A stretch of 5,988 nucleotides of DNA from Thermogutta sp. (GCF_014359955.1 NZ_JACIYL010000216.1:1-5988), one strand, 5' to 3'. Counted from the stretch's first letter, positions 1-5,960 are shown. Numbers and translations are program-made. The notes: generated by a model not told the origin, from the letters alone.

Positions 1-796
1 TGTAATAGTTGGGCGTTGCCCCTTGGAACATCGCCAGAAGATTGTGATGTGCCAATGCGGCGAGACGGACGACATCGCCCATTGCCAGCTTTCCGGTGGC
101 TACCTCCCGCAGGTGCGGCGGCAGCAGGGAGGCCATAGGGGCTTCGAGCGAGTAACCGTCAAAGGTAAACAACTGCGTGGCGGAGTCCATCCACGCGTTC
201 GCCGGCAATCCGGCTTTGCGGCAGACGTGCTCGAGGAATTGGCGCGCGTCCAGGTGGTGTTCCACAGCCACTCCAGGAAGCAGCAGACCGCGGTGCTTTC
301 CACGAATGACCTGGAGACCGTGGCGGCCAATTTGCACCGCCTCGACGCGGGATTCTCCTTCCGCGGTGATCGGCTGACAATTCCACAAAATCCAGACCTC
401 CAGGGTAAGCTCCCCAATTTCCCCTCGCTGGATGGCGGGAAACCGAAGGTCCCATCGCGCGGCTCGCTCCGCCGCAGCGTCGAGCGCGCTACCGAGAGGT
501 GACGCATCGCCCACCTGGCCGCAGCAGGCACGAAGTGTGCCACCGGGACCCTTTAACGTCACAAATGCTCCCCACACCGGGACTTCACCTGCGTCGCCCA
601 GTTGCTCGTTCAGCCGTGATTGTGGCCCGCCGATCACGGCTTCCGCGACACGTCGGGCTACCGCCTTGAGGACGAGATTCTTTTGCTCCTCGGAAAGCTC
701 CGGCTTTTCAGGGACCGACACGCCGCTGGAGCCCCCTCCTGGGTTTTCCATCTTAGGCTGTTGGGACGACAGGTCGTCTTGGCGATAGGTTTCCAT
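1..796 (-). CDS. amrA: AmmeMemoRadiSam system protein A (AMMECR1-domain protein), 3' end off the window
   Basis: Reading leftward from an ATG at 796 there is an open frame of 265 codons with no stop before the edge, so the C-terminus is missing. The AMMECR1 fold is recognisable at about residues 36-228. Its blocks are GAFVTLKG (76-83), LRACCG (88-93, matching the family's LRGCIG-type core), DLRFPAI (116-122), GLLLPGVA (170-177) and FLEHVCRKAGLPANAW (187-202). The start is supported by GGAG at 804-807, seven bases upstream. A polar, Gly/Ser-rich leader of about 35 residues precedes the domain. Bacterial AMMECR1 proteins are usually about 180-200 residues, so the reading frame past residue 230 (including GDVVRLAAHCHHNLLAMF) is an extension of unknown extent; fusion to a Memo-like domain is possible but not shown. 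The biochemical role of AMMECR1 is unknown to me. The upstream radical SAM gene, 141 bases away on the same strand, is its expected system partner. Confidence 0.9.
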   Translation of the reverse strand, partial: METYRQDDLSSQQPKMENPGGGSSGVSVPEKPELSEEQKNLVLKAVARRVAEAVIGGPQSRLNEQLGDAGEVPVWGAFVTLKGPGGTLRACCGQVGDASPLGSALDAAAERAARWDLRFPAIQRGEIGELTLEVWILWNCQPITAEGESRVEAVQIGRHGLQVIRGKHRGLLLPGVAVEHHLDARQFLEHVCRKAGLPANAWMDSATQLFTFDGYSLEAPMASLLPPHLREVATGKLAMGDVVRLAALAHHNLLAMFQGATPNYY

Positions 797-941
797 GAAT
801 TTTCTCCAATTCCTTGACTTTAGCGGCACCAGACAGACCGCCCGGGAAGCGGTTCTCGAACGCCTTGCCCAAACAACGACTCCCCGCCACGAGGAGGCCG
901 CCTGAGCGGTCTTCCCGTGGAAGCTGTGTCGTGCCGATCAT
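753..941 (-). CDS. Possible small coupled ORF between the radical SAM and AMMECR1 genes (62 aa)
   Basis: A 62-codon open frame begins at an ATG (941-939) that overlaps the TGA stop of the radical SAM gene (940-938) in the arrangement ATGA, which is typical of translational coupling. It ends with TAA at 753 and overlaps the first 44 bases of the AMMECR1 gene in another frame. I see no Shine-Dalgarno sequence of its own. The product is small and basic, with a Gly/Arg-rich first half and a short helical-looking stretch (AAKVKELEKIHGN), no membrane segment and no recognised motif. The alternative is that this is an untranslated spacer and the overlap is chance, or that translating it only carries ribosomes to the AMMECR1 start. 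I cannot identify a family. Confidence 0.25.
   Translation of the reverse strand: MIGTTQLPREDRSGGLLVAGSRCLGKAFENRFPGGLSGAAKVKELEKIHGNLSPRRPVVPTA
804..807 (-). promoter_or_regulatory. Ribosome binding site of the AMMECR1 gene
   Basis: GGAG on the minus strand lies seven bases before the ATG at 796. It fixes the start of the AMMECR1 protein, because the same frame stays open for a long way upstream without a better start signal. Confidence 0.6.
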
Positions 942-2059
942 GCGAAATGGGCAATCCGGACGGGCTGACGGCGGGCGCCCCACTGTTCGCGTGGACCCTG
1001 AGGATCAAACCGGCCGGCGATGGGGGCACCGCAGTAGCCGCAATTTGACCCTTTTAGAGCATACCTTCCGATCCAGTAGCCCTGGCGTTCTATAACCACA
1101 TTGCCGCATTTTGGGCAATAGGTGCTTTGTCGGGCAATGTCAAGGACATTTCCTGTATAAACATAGTGCAAGCCAACCTCGCGGGCGATGTCGTAAGCAC
1201 GGATGAGCGTATCGCCAGGCGTGGGCGGGTGATCCATCAGACGAAAATCAGGGTGAAATGCCGTGAAATGAAGTGGGACATCCGGCCCCAATTCCTTGAG
1301 AATCCATTCGCACATCGCGCGAATTTCGCCCGGGTCGTCATTTTCGGAAGGAATGATAAGGTTGGTAATTTCCACCCAAACCTGCGTCTTGTGAACCAGA
1401 TACTTGAGCGTGTCCAGCACCGGTTGCAGATGGCCAGCACACAGACGGTGGTAAAAGTCTTCCGAAAACCCTTTCAGATCCACGTTCGCGGCGTCCATGT
1501 GTTCGAAAAAGTAATCCCGGGCCACCTCGGAAATATACCCTGCCGTTACAGCGACATTCTTGATCCCCAGTTCGTGGCAGGCCTTGGCTGTGTCAACGGC
1601 ATACTCGGCGAAAATAACCGGATCGTTGTAGGTGTACGCAACGCTCTTGCAACCGAGTGCTTTCGCTGCTCGGGCAATGGCCTGGGGAGTGGCCGTTTCG
1701 CTCAGCCGTTCGATCTCTCGGGACTTGGAAATTGACCAGTTTTGGCAGAACTTACAGCCGAGATTGCACCCGGCTGTTCCAAACGACAACACGGCCGTGC
1801 CCGGATAGAAATGGTTGAGAGGTTTTTTCTCGATGGGATCAATGCAAAATCCCGTGCTTCGGCCATAACTGGTGAGTACCATCTGGCCGCCCAAATTCTG
1901 GCGAATAAAACAGAAGCCCCGCTGTCCTTCGCCCAGCCGGCACGATCGCGGACACAGGTCACAGACAAGTTTTCCGTCTTCTTCGTGCCACCAGCCAGCG
2001 GGCACGATTCCCGACGCCGTGGGAGAAGCAGGGGGAGGTATGTCAACTCGGCGGCTCAT
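938..2059 (-). CDS. amrS: AmmeMemoRadiSam system radical SAM enzyme
   Basis: The 373-residue protein is related to pyruvate-formate-lyase-activating enzymes and is full length. Three metal-binding regions are visible. An N-terminal cysteine cluster sits at C33, C36, C40 and C50. The radical SAM motif C-x3-C-x2-C is at C98, C102 and C105 (CNLGCKFCQNW), where a [4Fe-4S] cluster should bind and cleave S-adenosylmethionine. A C-terminal zinc-ribbon-like pair of CxxC motifs is at C315/C318 and C340/C343. Residues such as AYTYNDPVIF (141-150), VDLKGF (193-198) and HFTAFHPDF (264-272) are typical of this subfamily. The start is the ATG at 2059, preceded by a strong AGGAGGG; a TTG eight codons upstream (2083) is less likely because that SD would then lie inside the gene. 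The protein should be cytosolic. Its substrate is unknown, and the AMMECR1 gene follows on the same strand. Confidence 0.95.
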   Translation of the reverse strand: MSRRVDIPPPASPTASGIVPAGWWHEEDGKLVCDLCPRSCRLGEGQRGFCFIRQNLGGQMVLTSYGRSTGFCIDPIEKKPLNHFYPGTAVLSFGTAGCNLGCKFCQNWSISKSREIERLSETATPQAIARAAKALGCKSVAYTYNDPVIFAEYAVDTAKACHELGIKNVAVTAGYISEVARDYFFEHMDAANVDLKGFSEDFYHRLCAGHLQPVLDTLKYLVHKTQVWVEITNLIIPSENDDPGEIRAMCEWILKELGPDVPLHFTAFHPDFRLMDHPPTPGDTLIRAYDIAREVGLHYVYTGNVLDIARQSTYCPKCGNVVIERQGYWIGRYALKGSNCGYCGAPIAGRFDPQGPREQWGARRQPVRIAHFA

Positions 2060-2063
2060 ATAG

Positions 2064-2070
2064 CCCTCCT
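2064..2070 (-). promoter_or_regulatory. Strong ribosome binding site of the radical SAM gene
   Basis: AGGAGGG on the minus strand sits four bases before the ATG at 2059 and decides between that start and an in-frame TTG at 2083. It is the best Shine-Dalgarno match in the window. Confidence 0.8.
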
Positions 2071-2093
2071 TTTTAACTCTCAATAGTGGACAT

Positions 2094-2113
2094 GACTCGC
2101 ACGGGAGCGAGCC
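2094..2113 (-). other. Short hairpin upstream of the radical SAM gene
   Basis: On the minus strand, GGCTCGC and GCGAGTC can form a 7-bp stem (one G-U pair) around a six-base loop, about 34 bases before the radical SAM start. It has no T-tract directly after it, so it is a poor terminator for the membrane protein gene upstream. It could be a 5'-leader structure or an operator, or it may mean nothing. The rest of the 192-base gap (2060-2251) holds a 10-bp perfect palindrome (ACAACGTTGT, 2201-2210) and no promoter that I can call with confidence. Confidence 0.25.
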
Positions 2114-2251
2114 GAAAGAATCTCTTTCCAGACGAAAGCCAAGACCCCGCTGAAGGCCAAAGACGGGATACAGGTTGTTTCTCCGGTCTGAACAGGCACG
2201 ACAACGTTGTTCACCACCTCCCGGGGGGCGGCAGGGCCTTCGCCATTAATT

Positions 2252-3556
2252 CTACGGCCAGAACACGATGAGGATCAGGCCTGTGATCAGTCCGGGAAGG
2301 AAGGCGAGGGCCACGCGGATCCCGAGTCGTGGATTCCCCATCACGCCCGCCAGCACACTTTTCGTACCCATGTTGGCCAGCGCACCCGCCACAAGATACC
2401 GCCATCCCTGTTCGGCCAGTTGTTGGTCGGTGGCTGCCATGCGACTGACAGAGATGGTGATGGCGTCCATGTCGTGAAGTCCCGAGAGGATGGCCAGCGA
2501 GTACAAACCGGACTCTCCCACGTTGTTCTTGAGCCAGGCGATGAGGTACAGAACGATGGCGTAGAGCACGGCGAAATAGATGGCCGAGCGAAGCTGCGTC
2601 GGGTTCTGATGGTCGGCAACGAGCTTGCTACCGTCGAGATCCTGGGGCAAACGCAGGAAACGCGCCGGCAGGTATGTGGCGAGGGCCAACAGGGTCAGCG
2701 GGATCAGCGATGTCTCCAGCATCGCCGGATTGACGACGGCTATCTCCACAAAAATCCTGCCGATCATCACGGTGGAAGCGAGCAGAATGACCACCGCCGC
2801 GGCGTTCTGTTGAGCGCGATCACCGCGTGCCTGCCGGGCCGCGCTGATGGTGGTGGCCGTGCTGGAGACAGCGCCTCCCAAAATGCCCGCCAGATAGATG
2901 CCTGCCCGCGCTCCAAGGAATTTATACGCGATGTAGCCCCCCAAACTGATGCCCACAATCAAAACCACCATCAACCACACGTTGAACAGACTGACCACCT
3001 TGAGTGGATCAATAGGTTTTGTGGGCAAAACGGGCAGAATGATACACGTGATGAGGACAAACTGCATGATGGCCCGCAGATCATCATCCCCCAGCCGTTC
3101 AGCGAAACGGTGGATTTCCGGTTTGAACTGGAGGAGAACCGCCACAGCACCACCGAGGACCACGCCGACTTCGATGCGGGTCAGGACCAGGAGCGCACCC
3201 ACGCCGTACATCAGGATGACCGCCACACTCGTGGTCAGGCCGGGGTCAGGATCCGCCCGCCGAATCCTCAGCCAGTGTGGGAAGAAGAGCAGGGCAACCA
3301 AGCACAATAAAGCGGCTGCGGGAAGCCAGCCGCCGAAGGAGAGCCCCAGCAGCGCGAACACGCTGCCGCTCAGTGTGATGAGGGGAAAGGTCCGCAAGCC
3401 GGGCATGCCTCCCTCAGTGTGCTCCCGCTGCATGCCCACCAAAAAACCCAAAAGGGCGGCCATCCCCAGCCGGCCGAACAGCACGGTCACATCCCCTTCC
3501 TTACCGGCCAGGAACAGGGGTGTCAGCCATTCCGGAGGCGTTTCTGGAGGGATCAT
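2252..3556 (-). CDS. MgtC/SapB family membrane protein with C-terminal DUF4010 region
   Basis: The 434-residue protein is strongly hydrophobic, with roughly 12 membrane segments, and belongs in the cytoplasmic membrane. The N-terminal part carries the MgtC/SapB signature at about 29-72, with RLGMAALLGFLVGMQREH followed by GLRTFPLITLSG. The remainder matches the DUF4010 type: GGAVSSTATTISAARQAR (227-244) and, near the end, SGLHDMDAITISVSRMA (358-374) plus a small-residue-rich segment (389-405). This length and two-part layout are usual for such proteins. MgtC relatives are linked to survival in low magnesium and to acid or phosphate stress in other bacteria, but the transported or sensed species for this subtype is unknown, so calling it a transporter is inference. 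The ATG at 3556 has only a weak purine stretch (GGAAA) upstream. Neighbours on both sides are separated by gaps of 69 and 192 bases, so it may be its own transcription unit. Confidence 0.88.
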   Translation of the reverse strand: MIPPETPPEWLTPLFLAGKEGDVTVLFGRLGMAALLGFLVGMQREHTEGGMPGLRTFPLITLSGSVFALLGLSFGGWLPAAALLCLVALLFFPHWLRIRRADPDPGLTTSVAVILMYGVGALLVLTRIEVGVVLGGAVAVLLQFKPEIHRFAERLGDDDLRAIMQFVLITCIILPVLPTKPIDPLKVVSLFNVWLMVVLIVGISLGGYIAYKFLGARAGIYLAGILGGAVSSTATTISAARQARGDRAQQNAAAVVILLASTVMIGRIFVEIAVVNPAMLETSLIPLTLLALATYLPARFLRLPQDLDGSKLVADHQNPTQLRSAIYFAVLYAIVLYLIAWLKNNVGESGLYSLAILSGLHDMDAITISVSRMAATDQQLAEQGWRYLVAGALANMGTKSVLAGVMGNPRLGIRVALAFLPGLITGLILIVFWP

Positions 3557-3576
3557 GGAGACATTTCCGCCAGGCG

Positions 3577-3605
3577 AATACAGAGACGATAAAGAACTCC
3601 CTCAA
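3577..3605 (-). promoter_or_regulatory. Candidate sigma-70-like promoter for the MgtC/DUF4010 gene
   Basis: On the minus strand TTGAGG (3605-3600) and TGTATT (3582-3577) are separated by exactly 17 bases; each matches the sigma-70 consensus at four of six positions. Transcription would start near 3570, giving a leader of only about 14 bases, in keeping with the weak ribosome binding site. The element overlaps the inner end of an inverted repeat. No experimental support exists here, and planctomycete promoters are not well defined. Confidence 0.35.
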
Positions 3606-3615
3606 TTCCGTCTCT
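3582..3615. repeat. Inverted repeat with 7-bp perfect arms flanking the candidate promoter
   Basis: AGAGACG at 3582-3588 and its exact reverse complement CGTCTCT at 3609-3615 are 20 bases apart, in the 69-base gap between the zinc-finger gene and the membrane protein gene. The arms lie at the -10 and just upstream of the -35 of the candidate promoter, a position suited to a dimeric regulator. Arms of 7 bp can arise by chance, so this is only a candidate operator; as RNA it could also form a long-loop hairpin. Confidence 0.3.
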
Positions 3616-3625
3616 TAATTATGGC

Positions 3626-4060
3626 TCATACATCTCCAGAATGGGTGAGATGATGAAGGCTGGAGCGAAAATACCGCTGGCAACGGCGCTGCGCCGCTTC
3701 TTTCTCTTGCTGCGTCGCTTCCATGCGCGACTGGAGATCTGCCAGATTGGCCAGACAATAGCGGCAACCGACTCGCTCCAGGTGAATGCGTACAAATCGC
3801 GCCTCTTCCATCGGCAGCGTGTCAAGGAGGTACGCCCCAAGTGTCTCACGGGTGGGACAACTTAAGCGATGACGGCGCCAAACTTCGGCGATAGAGACTA
3901 CCCCTGAGTCCCGCCGCTGAATGATCAGACGCAGTTGTTCGGCAAGATTCCTGTCCTGGCGGACGGCCTCTTCGATTTCCCGCATGCGAGGGCTGGGCAG
4001 CGCCTCGTCGAGAAACGCTTCAAGTTCTTCCAGGCGAATTTCTGCTTTTTCGCGGCCCAT
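3626..4060 (-). CDS. Soluble anti-sigma-like Cys/His (putative zinc-finger) protein, neighbour of the ECF sigma factor
   Basis: The 144-residue protein has two halves. Residues about 9-49 (RLEELEAFLDEALPSPRMRE onward) resemble an anti-sigma-type helical module without the metal ligands. Residues 68-110 hold C68, H93, C99 and C102 in the arrangement C...H-x5-C-x2-C (HLERVGCRYC), a variant of the HCC zinc-binding anti-sigma finger. A polar, Gln/Glu/Arg-rich tail follows and there is no membrane segment, so it should be cytosolic, unlike the many membrane-anchored anti-sigma factors. The ATG at 4060 is chosen because GGAG lies six bases upstream; an in-frame ATG at 4093 would add 11 residues but has no clear ribosome binding site. 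The gene follows an ECF sigma factor gene on the same strand, about 100 bases away. Binding to that sigma factor is inference from context; it could equally be a different kind of regulator. Confidence 0.75.
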   Translation of the reverse strand: MGREKAEIRLEELEAFLDEALPSPRMREIEEAVRQDRNLAEQLRLIIQRRDSGVVSIAEVWRRHRLSCPTRETLGAYLLDTLPMEEARFVRIHLERVGCRYCLANLADLQSRMEATQQEKEAAQRRCQRYFRSSLHHLTHSGDV

Positions 4061-4066
4061 CTCGCA

Positions 4067-4070
4067 CTCC
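4067..4070 (-). promoter_or_regulatory. Ribosome binding site deciding the start of the zinc-finger protein
   Basis: GGAG lies six bases before the ATG at 4060. The alternative ATG at 4093 has no comparable signal. Confidence 0.5.
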
Positions 4071-4117
4071 GGTCCACTGTGCTGGGTAACCATTCCGTCT
4101 TCAGCTTCAAAAGGTTG

Positions 4118-4144
4118 AAAAAACCCCCGGCGACCGCGCTGGGT
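4118..4144 (-). terminator. Possible weak intrinsic terminator or attenuator between sigma and zinc-finger genes
   Basis: On the minus strand ACCC-A-GCG-CGGT-CGC-C-GGGGG is followed directly by six T. The strand can fold as CCC/GGG plus GCG/CGC, with one A-C mismatch between them and a four-base loop. It lies about 20 bases after the sigma factor stop codon. If active, it would reduce expression of the zinc-finger gene relative to the sigma factor. The stem is short and imperfect, so this may be chance. Confidence 0.3.
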
Positions 4145-4162
4145 GCTCCCGATTGGGCGTCG

Positions 4163-4789
4163 TCAAAACACGATACCGTTTTCCCTCGCCGCGTCGAGGT
4201 GCCGCTTGAGCCGGGATTGAAAATCGTGTTTCCAGTTGGCCACCTGTTGCTCGGATATTCCCAGGATTTCGGCCGCCTCTTTGTTGCGAAATCCCCCCAC
4301 AAACAAAAGTTCCAGACAAGCCAGTCTCGTCCACTCGGCATTTTGGCGAAGTCGATCCAGCTCTTCACCGAGAATCGTGACCAGAAGGGCCTCCCGCTGG
4401 GTGCGGCGTTCCCGGCTGTCCAGGATGGTGCTTGGCCCGCGTGCTTTGGCCGGTACGGGAATCTGCGAGGATCTGTGTTCCTCGCTGGACACCATGAGCG
4501 ATTGGAGGCGTCGATCCCGTCGCAGATGGTCTTTCAGCTTGTTGGCTGCAATGGCGAACAGCCATTTCTCCAGAGAGCGCGAATCATCGAAGTGGGGCAG
4601 ACTCCTGAGAAAACCGGTGAACGTTTCCTGGACCAGGTCTTCGGCTGTGGCACGGTCTTCTACGCGAGGCTCGAGGAATGCCAGGAGCCGTCCCTCATAA
4701 GTGGCGATGAGCTGTTCCCACGCTACCGGGTCCTTTGCCCGAATGCGCTCGATAAACACCTGTTCGCTTTGTTCTGGACGATTCACCAC
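4163..4789 (-). CDS. ECF-type RNA polymerase sigma factor
   Basis: The 208-residue protein has the two-domain layout of ECF sigma factors and would direct core RNA polymerase to its own promoters. Sigma region 2 spans about residues 12-94, including DLVQETFTGFLRSL (51-64) and RSLEKWLFAIAANKLKDHLR (71-90). Region 4 spans about 133-198, with a helix-turn-helix at NKEAAEILGISEQQVANWKH (169-188). The linker between them (about 95-132) is long and polar for an ECF factor. The start is a GTG at 4789, directly followed by a second GTG codon; an in-frame TAA at 4798-4796 rules out anything further upstream. No Shine-Dalgarno sequence is visible, so translation may be leaderless or weak. No extra C-terminal sensor domain is present. 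Control would have to come from a separate protein, and the Cys/His protein encoded next is the obvious candidate. Its regulon cannot be told from this window. Confidence 0.9.
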   Translation of the reverse strand: MVNRPEQSEQVFIERIRAKDPVAWEQLIATYEGRLLAFLEPRVEDRATAEDLVQETFTGFLRSLPHFDDSRSLEKWLFAIAANKLKDHLRRDRRLQSLMVSSEEHRSSQIPVPAKARGPSTILDSRERRTQREALLVTILGEELDRLRQNAEWTRLACLELLFVGGFRNKEAAEILGISEQQVANWKHDFQSRLKRHLDAARENGIVF

Positions 4790-4942
4790 GGCTTGTTTAT
4801 GGCAATTTCTGCACCAGTGCTGGCAACCTGGAGGGGCGATTCAATGGTGGCCGACAATGTCGCCGCATGAAAGCCTGCTTGCGCGGTCGCGACCATCGCA
4901 CAACAGATCGCTTGACGCGTCGGACGAGATGCCTCGCCACGC
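4790..4942. other. Intergenic region before the sigma factor gene, two short palindromes
   Basis: This 153-base gap separates the secreted-protein gene from the sigma factor gene. It holds a perfect 10-bp palindrome (GGTCGCGACC, 4885-4894) and an interrupted one (CGACA-A-TGTCG, 4852-4862). Near the sigma start, TTGCCA and CATAAA on the minus strand are 19 bases apart and would place a transcript start close to the GTG; this is too weak to call as a promoter. I see no convincing terminator for the secreted-protein gene. Confidence 0.3.
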
Positions 4943-5947
4943 TCACGGTTTACCAGGTTGCTCCAGCGACTTGAGTTTGCTCACGACTTCGTCCCGGAGC
5001 CTTTCCGAGGCATGCTGGAGGGCGAGCCTCAGATAGGTCTTAGCGACCTCGGGCTTTCCACTTTGCAGGGCAGTCTCGGCCCGACTGAGGTACGACCGCG
5101 CGATCTCGTTTTCTCGCGCCAGTTCCTGCTCACGTCGCCGGCGGGCCTCGTCCACACCGTACACAACCCGTTCTGCAGATTTGGAAATCACCGCGGGGGA
5201 AGCCCCATCCCTTGAGTGTTCCGAAGCTTTTCCGGAAAGCACCAGCGCGTTCTGATCTTGTCCAAGAGGTGTTTCGTTCGGCAGACCAGGTTGGGAAGGG
5301 CCGTCCTTTTCATCGCGATTTGAATTTTTTTCACCGGGTTTGCGTATCGCTGCGGTGTTTTCGGAGATTCCGGAAGGCGGGGCAAACATTCCGGGAGTTG
5401 CAAAGAGTGGAAATGGATCTGCCGGGACCGGCAATCCCGGAGCGAGGGGCGGGTACAGTGGGGCATCACCGACCACGGGAAAGAAACCGATCACGAACGG
5501 AGTATACGCCTGATCTCCCATGCTCCCCCAGGACCCATCCGGCAACGTGATCTGCAGTGATTGCCCCATGAAGGATCGTCGGTATTGCTGGCCCCAGTGT
5601 CCGAAGAACTGGCCCTGGATGTGACCGGCCTTGATTCCCATGCCGAGCCCGGCACCTGGATCGCCGAAAGAAGCCAATGGGCTGATCGCGGATGAGGGCG
5701 ATCCGAAGCGAACAAAACCTCTTGGCCCGATGAGCGTCCAGCTTGTGCCAGAATACTCGAAGAACCCCTCCGAGAGCCGCGATCCCTGGACGGAAACGGC
5801 AGCTTGGGGTTGTGAGGAGGGGGCGTTCTGGGCCAAAGTTGGGCAGGGGATCAGTCCGCAGGAAACCACGGGCAACAGGATCCAAACCGTTCCCAAACGG
5901 GGACCGCCACCGAACACGTGCCCAGGCCTGAAAGACAGAAAAGCCAT
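4943..5947 (-). CDS. Secreted protein of unknown function with helical C-terminal region
   Basis: The 334-residue protein begins with a likely Sec signal peptide: Arg7 and Arg17, a hydrophobic run GTVWILLPVVSCGLIP (19-34) and a probable cut after TLA (residue 39). The middle (about 60-165) is rich in Gly, Ser, Phe and aromatic residues with predicted beta character, for example SWTLIGPRGFVRFG (69-82) and PFVIGFFPVVG. A Pro-rich stretch (about 165-195) and a long low-complexity, charged linker (about 205-255) follow. The last 75 residues are strongly helical and charged (DEARRRREQELARE, then ARSYLSRAETAL and AKTYLRLALQHA), resembling one or two TPR-like helical hairpins. The ATG at 5947 has GGGAGG seven bases upstream. 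I do not recognise a named family. Export to periplasm or surface is inferred from the signal peptide, and no lipobox is obvious. It is on the same strand as the sigma factor gene downstream, but a functional link is not shown. Confidence 0.8.
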   Translation of the reverse strand: MAFLSFRPGHVFGGGPRLGTVWILLPVVSCGLIPCPTLAQNAPSSQPQAAVSVQGSRLSEGFFEYSGTSWTLIGPRGFVRFGSPSSAISPLASFGDPGAGLGMGIKAGHIQGQFFGHWGQQYRRSFMGQSLQITLPDGSWGSMGDQAYTPFVIGFFPVVGDAPLYPPLAPGLPVPADPFPLFATPGMFAPPSGISENTAAIRKPGEKNSNRDEKDGPSQPGLPNETPLGQDQNALVLSGKASEHSRDGASPAVISKSAERVVYGVDEARRRREQELARENEIARSYLSRAETALQSGKPEVAKTYLRLALQHASERLRDEVVSKLKSLEQPGKP

Positions 5948-5954
5948 GGCATTG

Positions 5955-5960
5955 CCTCCC
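5955..5960 (-). promoter_or_regulatory. Ribosome binding site of the secreted protein gene
   Basis: GGGAGG on the minus strand lies seven bases before the ATG at 5947 and supports this start. The remaining bases to the window edge are too few to identify a promoter. Confidence 0.6.

Noticed and set aside
23..502. Plus-strand open frame at the left end
   Set aside because: It is the antisense of the AMMECR1 coding frame in the same codon register, while the minus-strand frame carries several conserved AMMECR1 motifs.
1127..1735. Plus-strand open frame of 202 codons opposite the radical SAM gene
   Set aside because: It lies wholly inside the radical SAM coding sequence, whose motifs are all intact on the minus strand, and shows no protein features of its own.
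2207..3310. Long plus-strand open frame (367 codons) opposite the membrane protein gene
   Set aside because: Its product is a His/Gln/Asp/Arg-rich sequence with no domain, as expected when the hydrophobic codons of a membrane protein are read on the opposite strand. The minus strand encodes a clear MgtC/DUF4010 protein.
3935..4870. Plus-strand open frame of 311 codons opposite the sigma and zinc-finger genes
   Set aside because: It is antisense to two well-supported genes, has no recognisable domain and no ribosome binding site that I can see. It is explained by codon bias of the minus-strand genes.
4885..4894. Perfect 10-bp palindrome before the sigma factor gene as a regulator site
   Set aside because: GC-rich palindromes of this length are expected by chance in such DNA and there is no second copy or promoter beside it, so it is only mentioned in the gap description.
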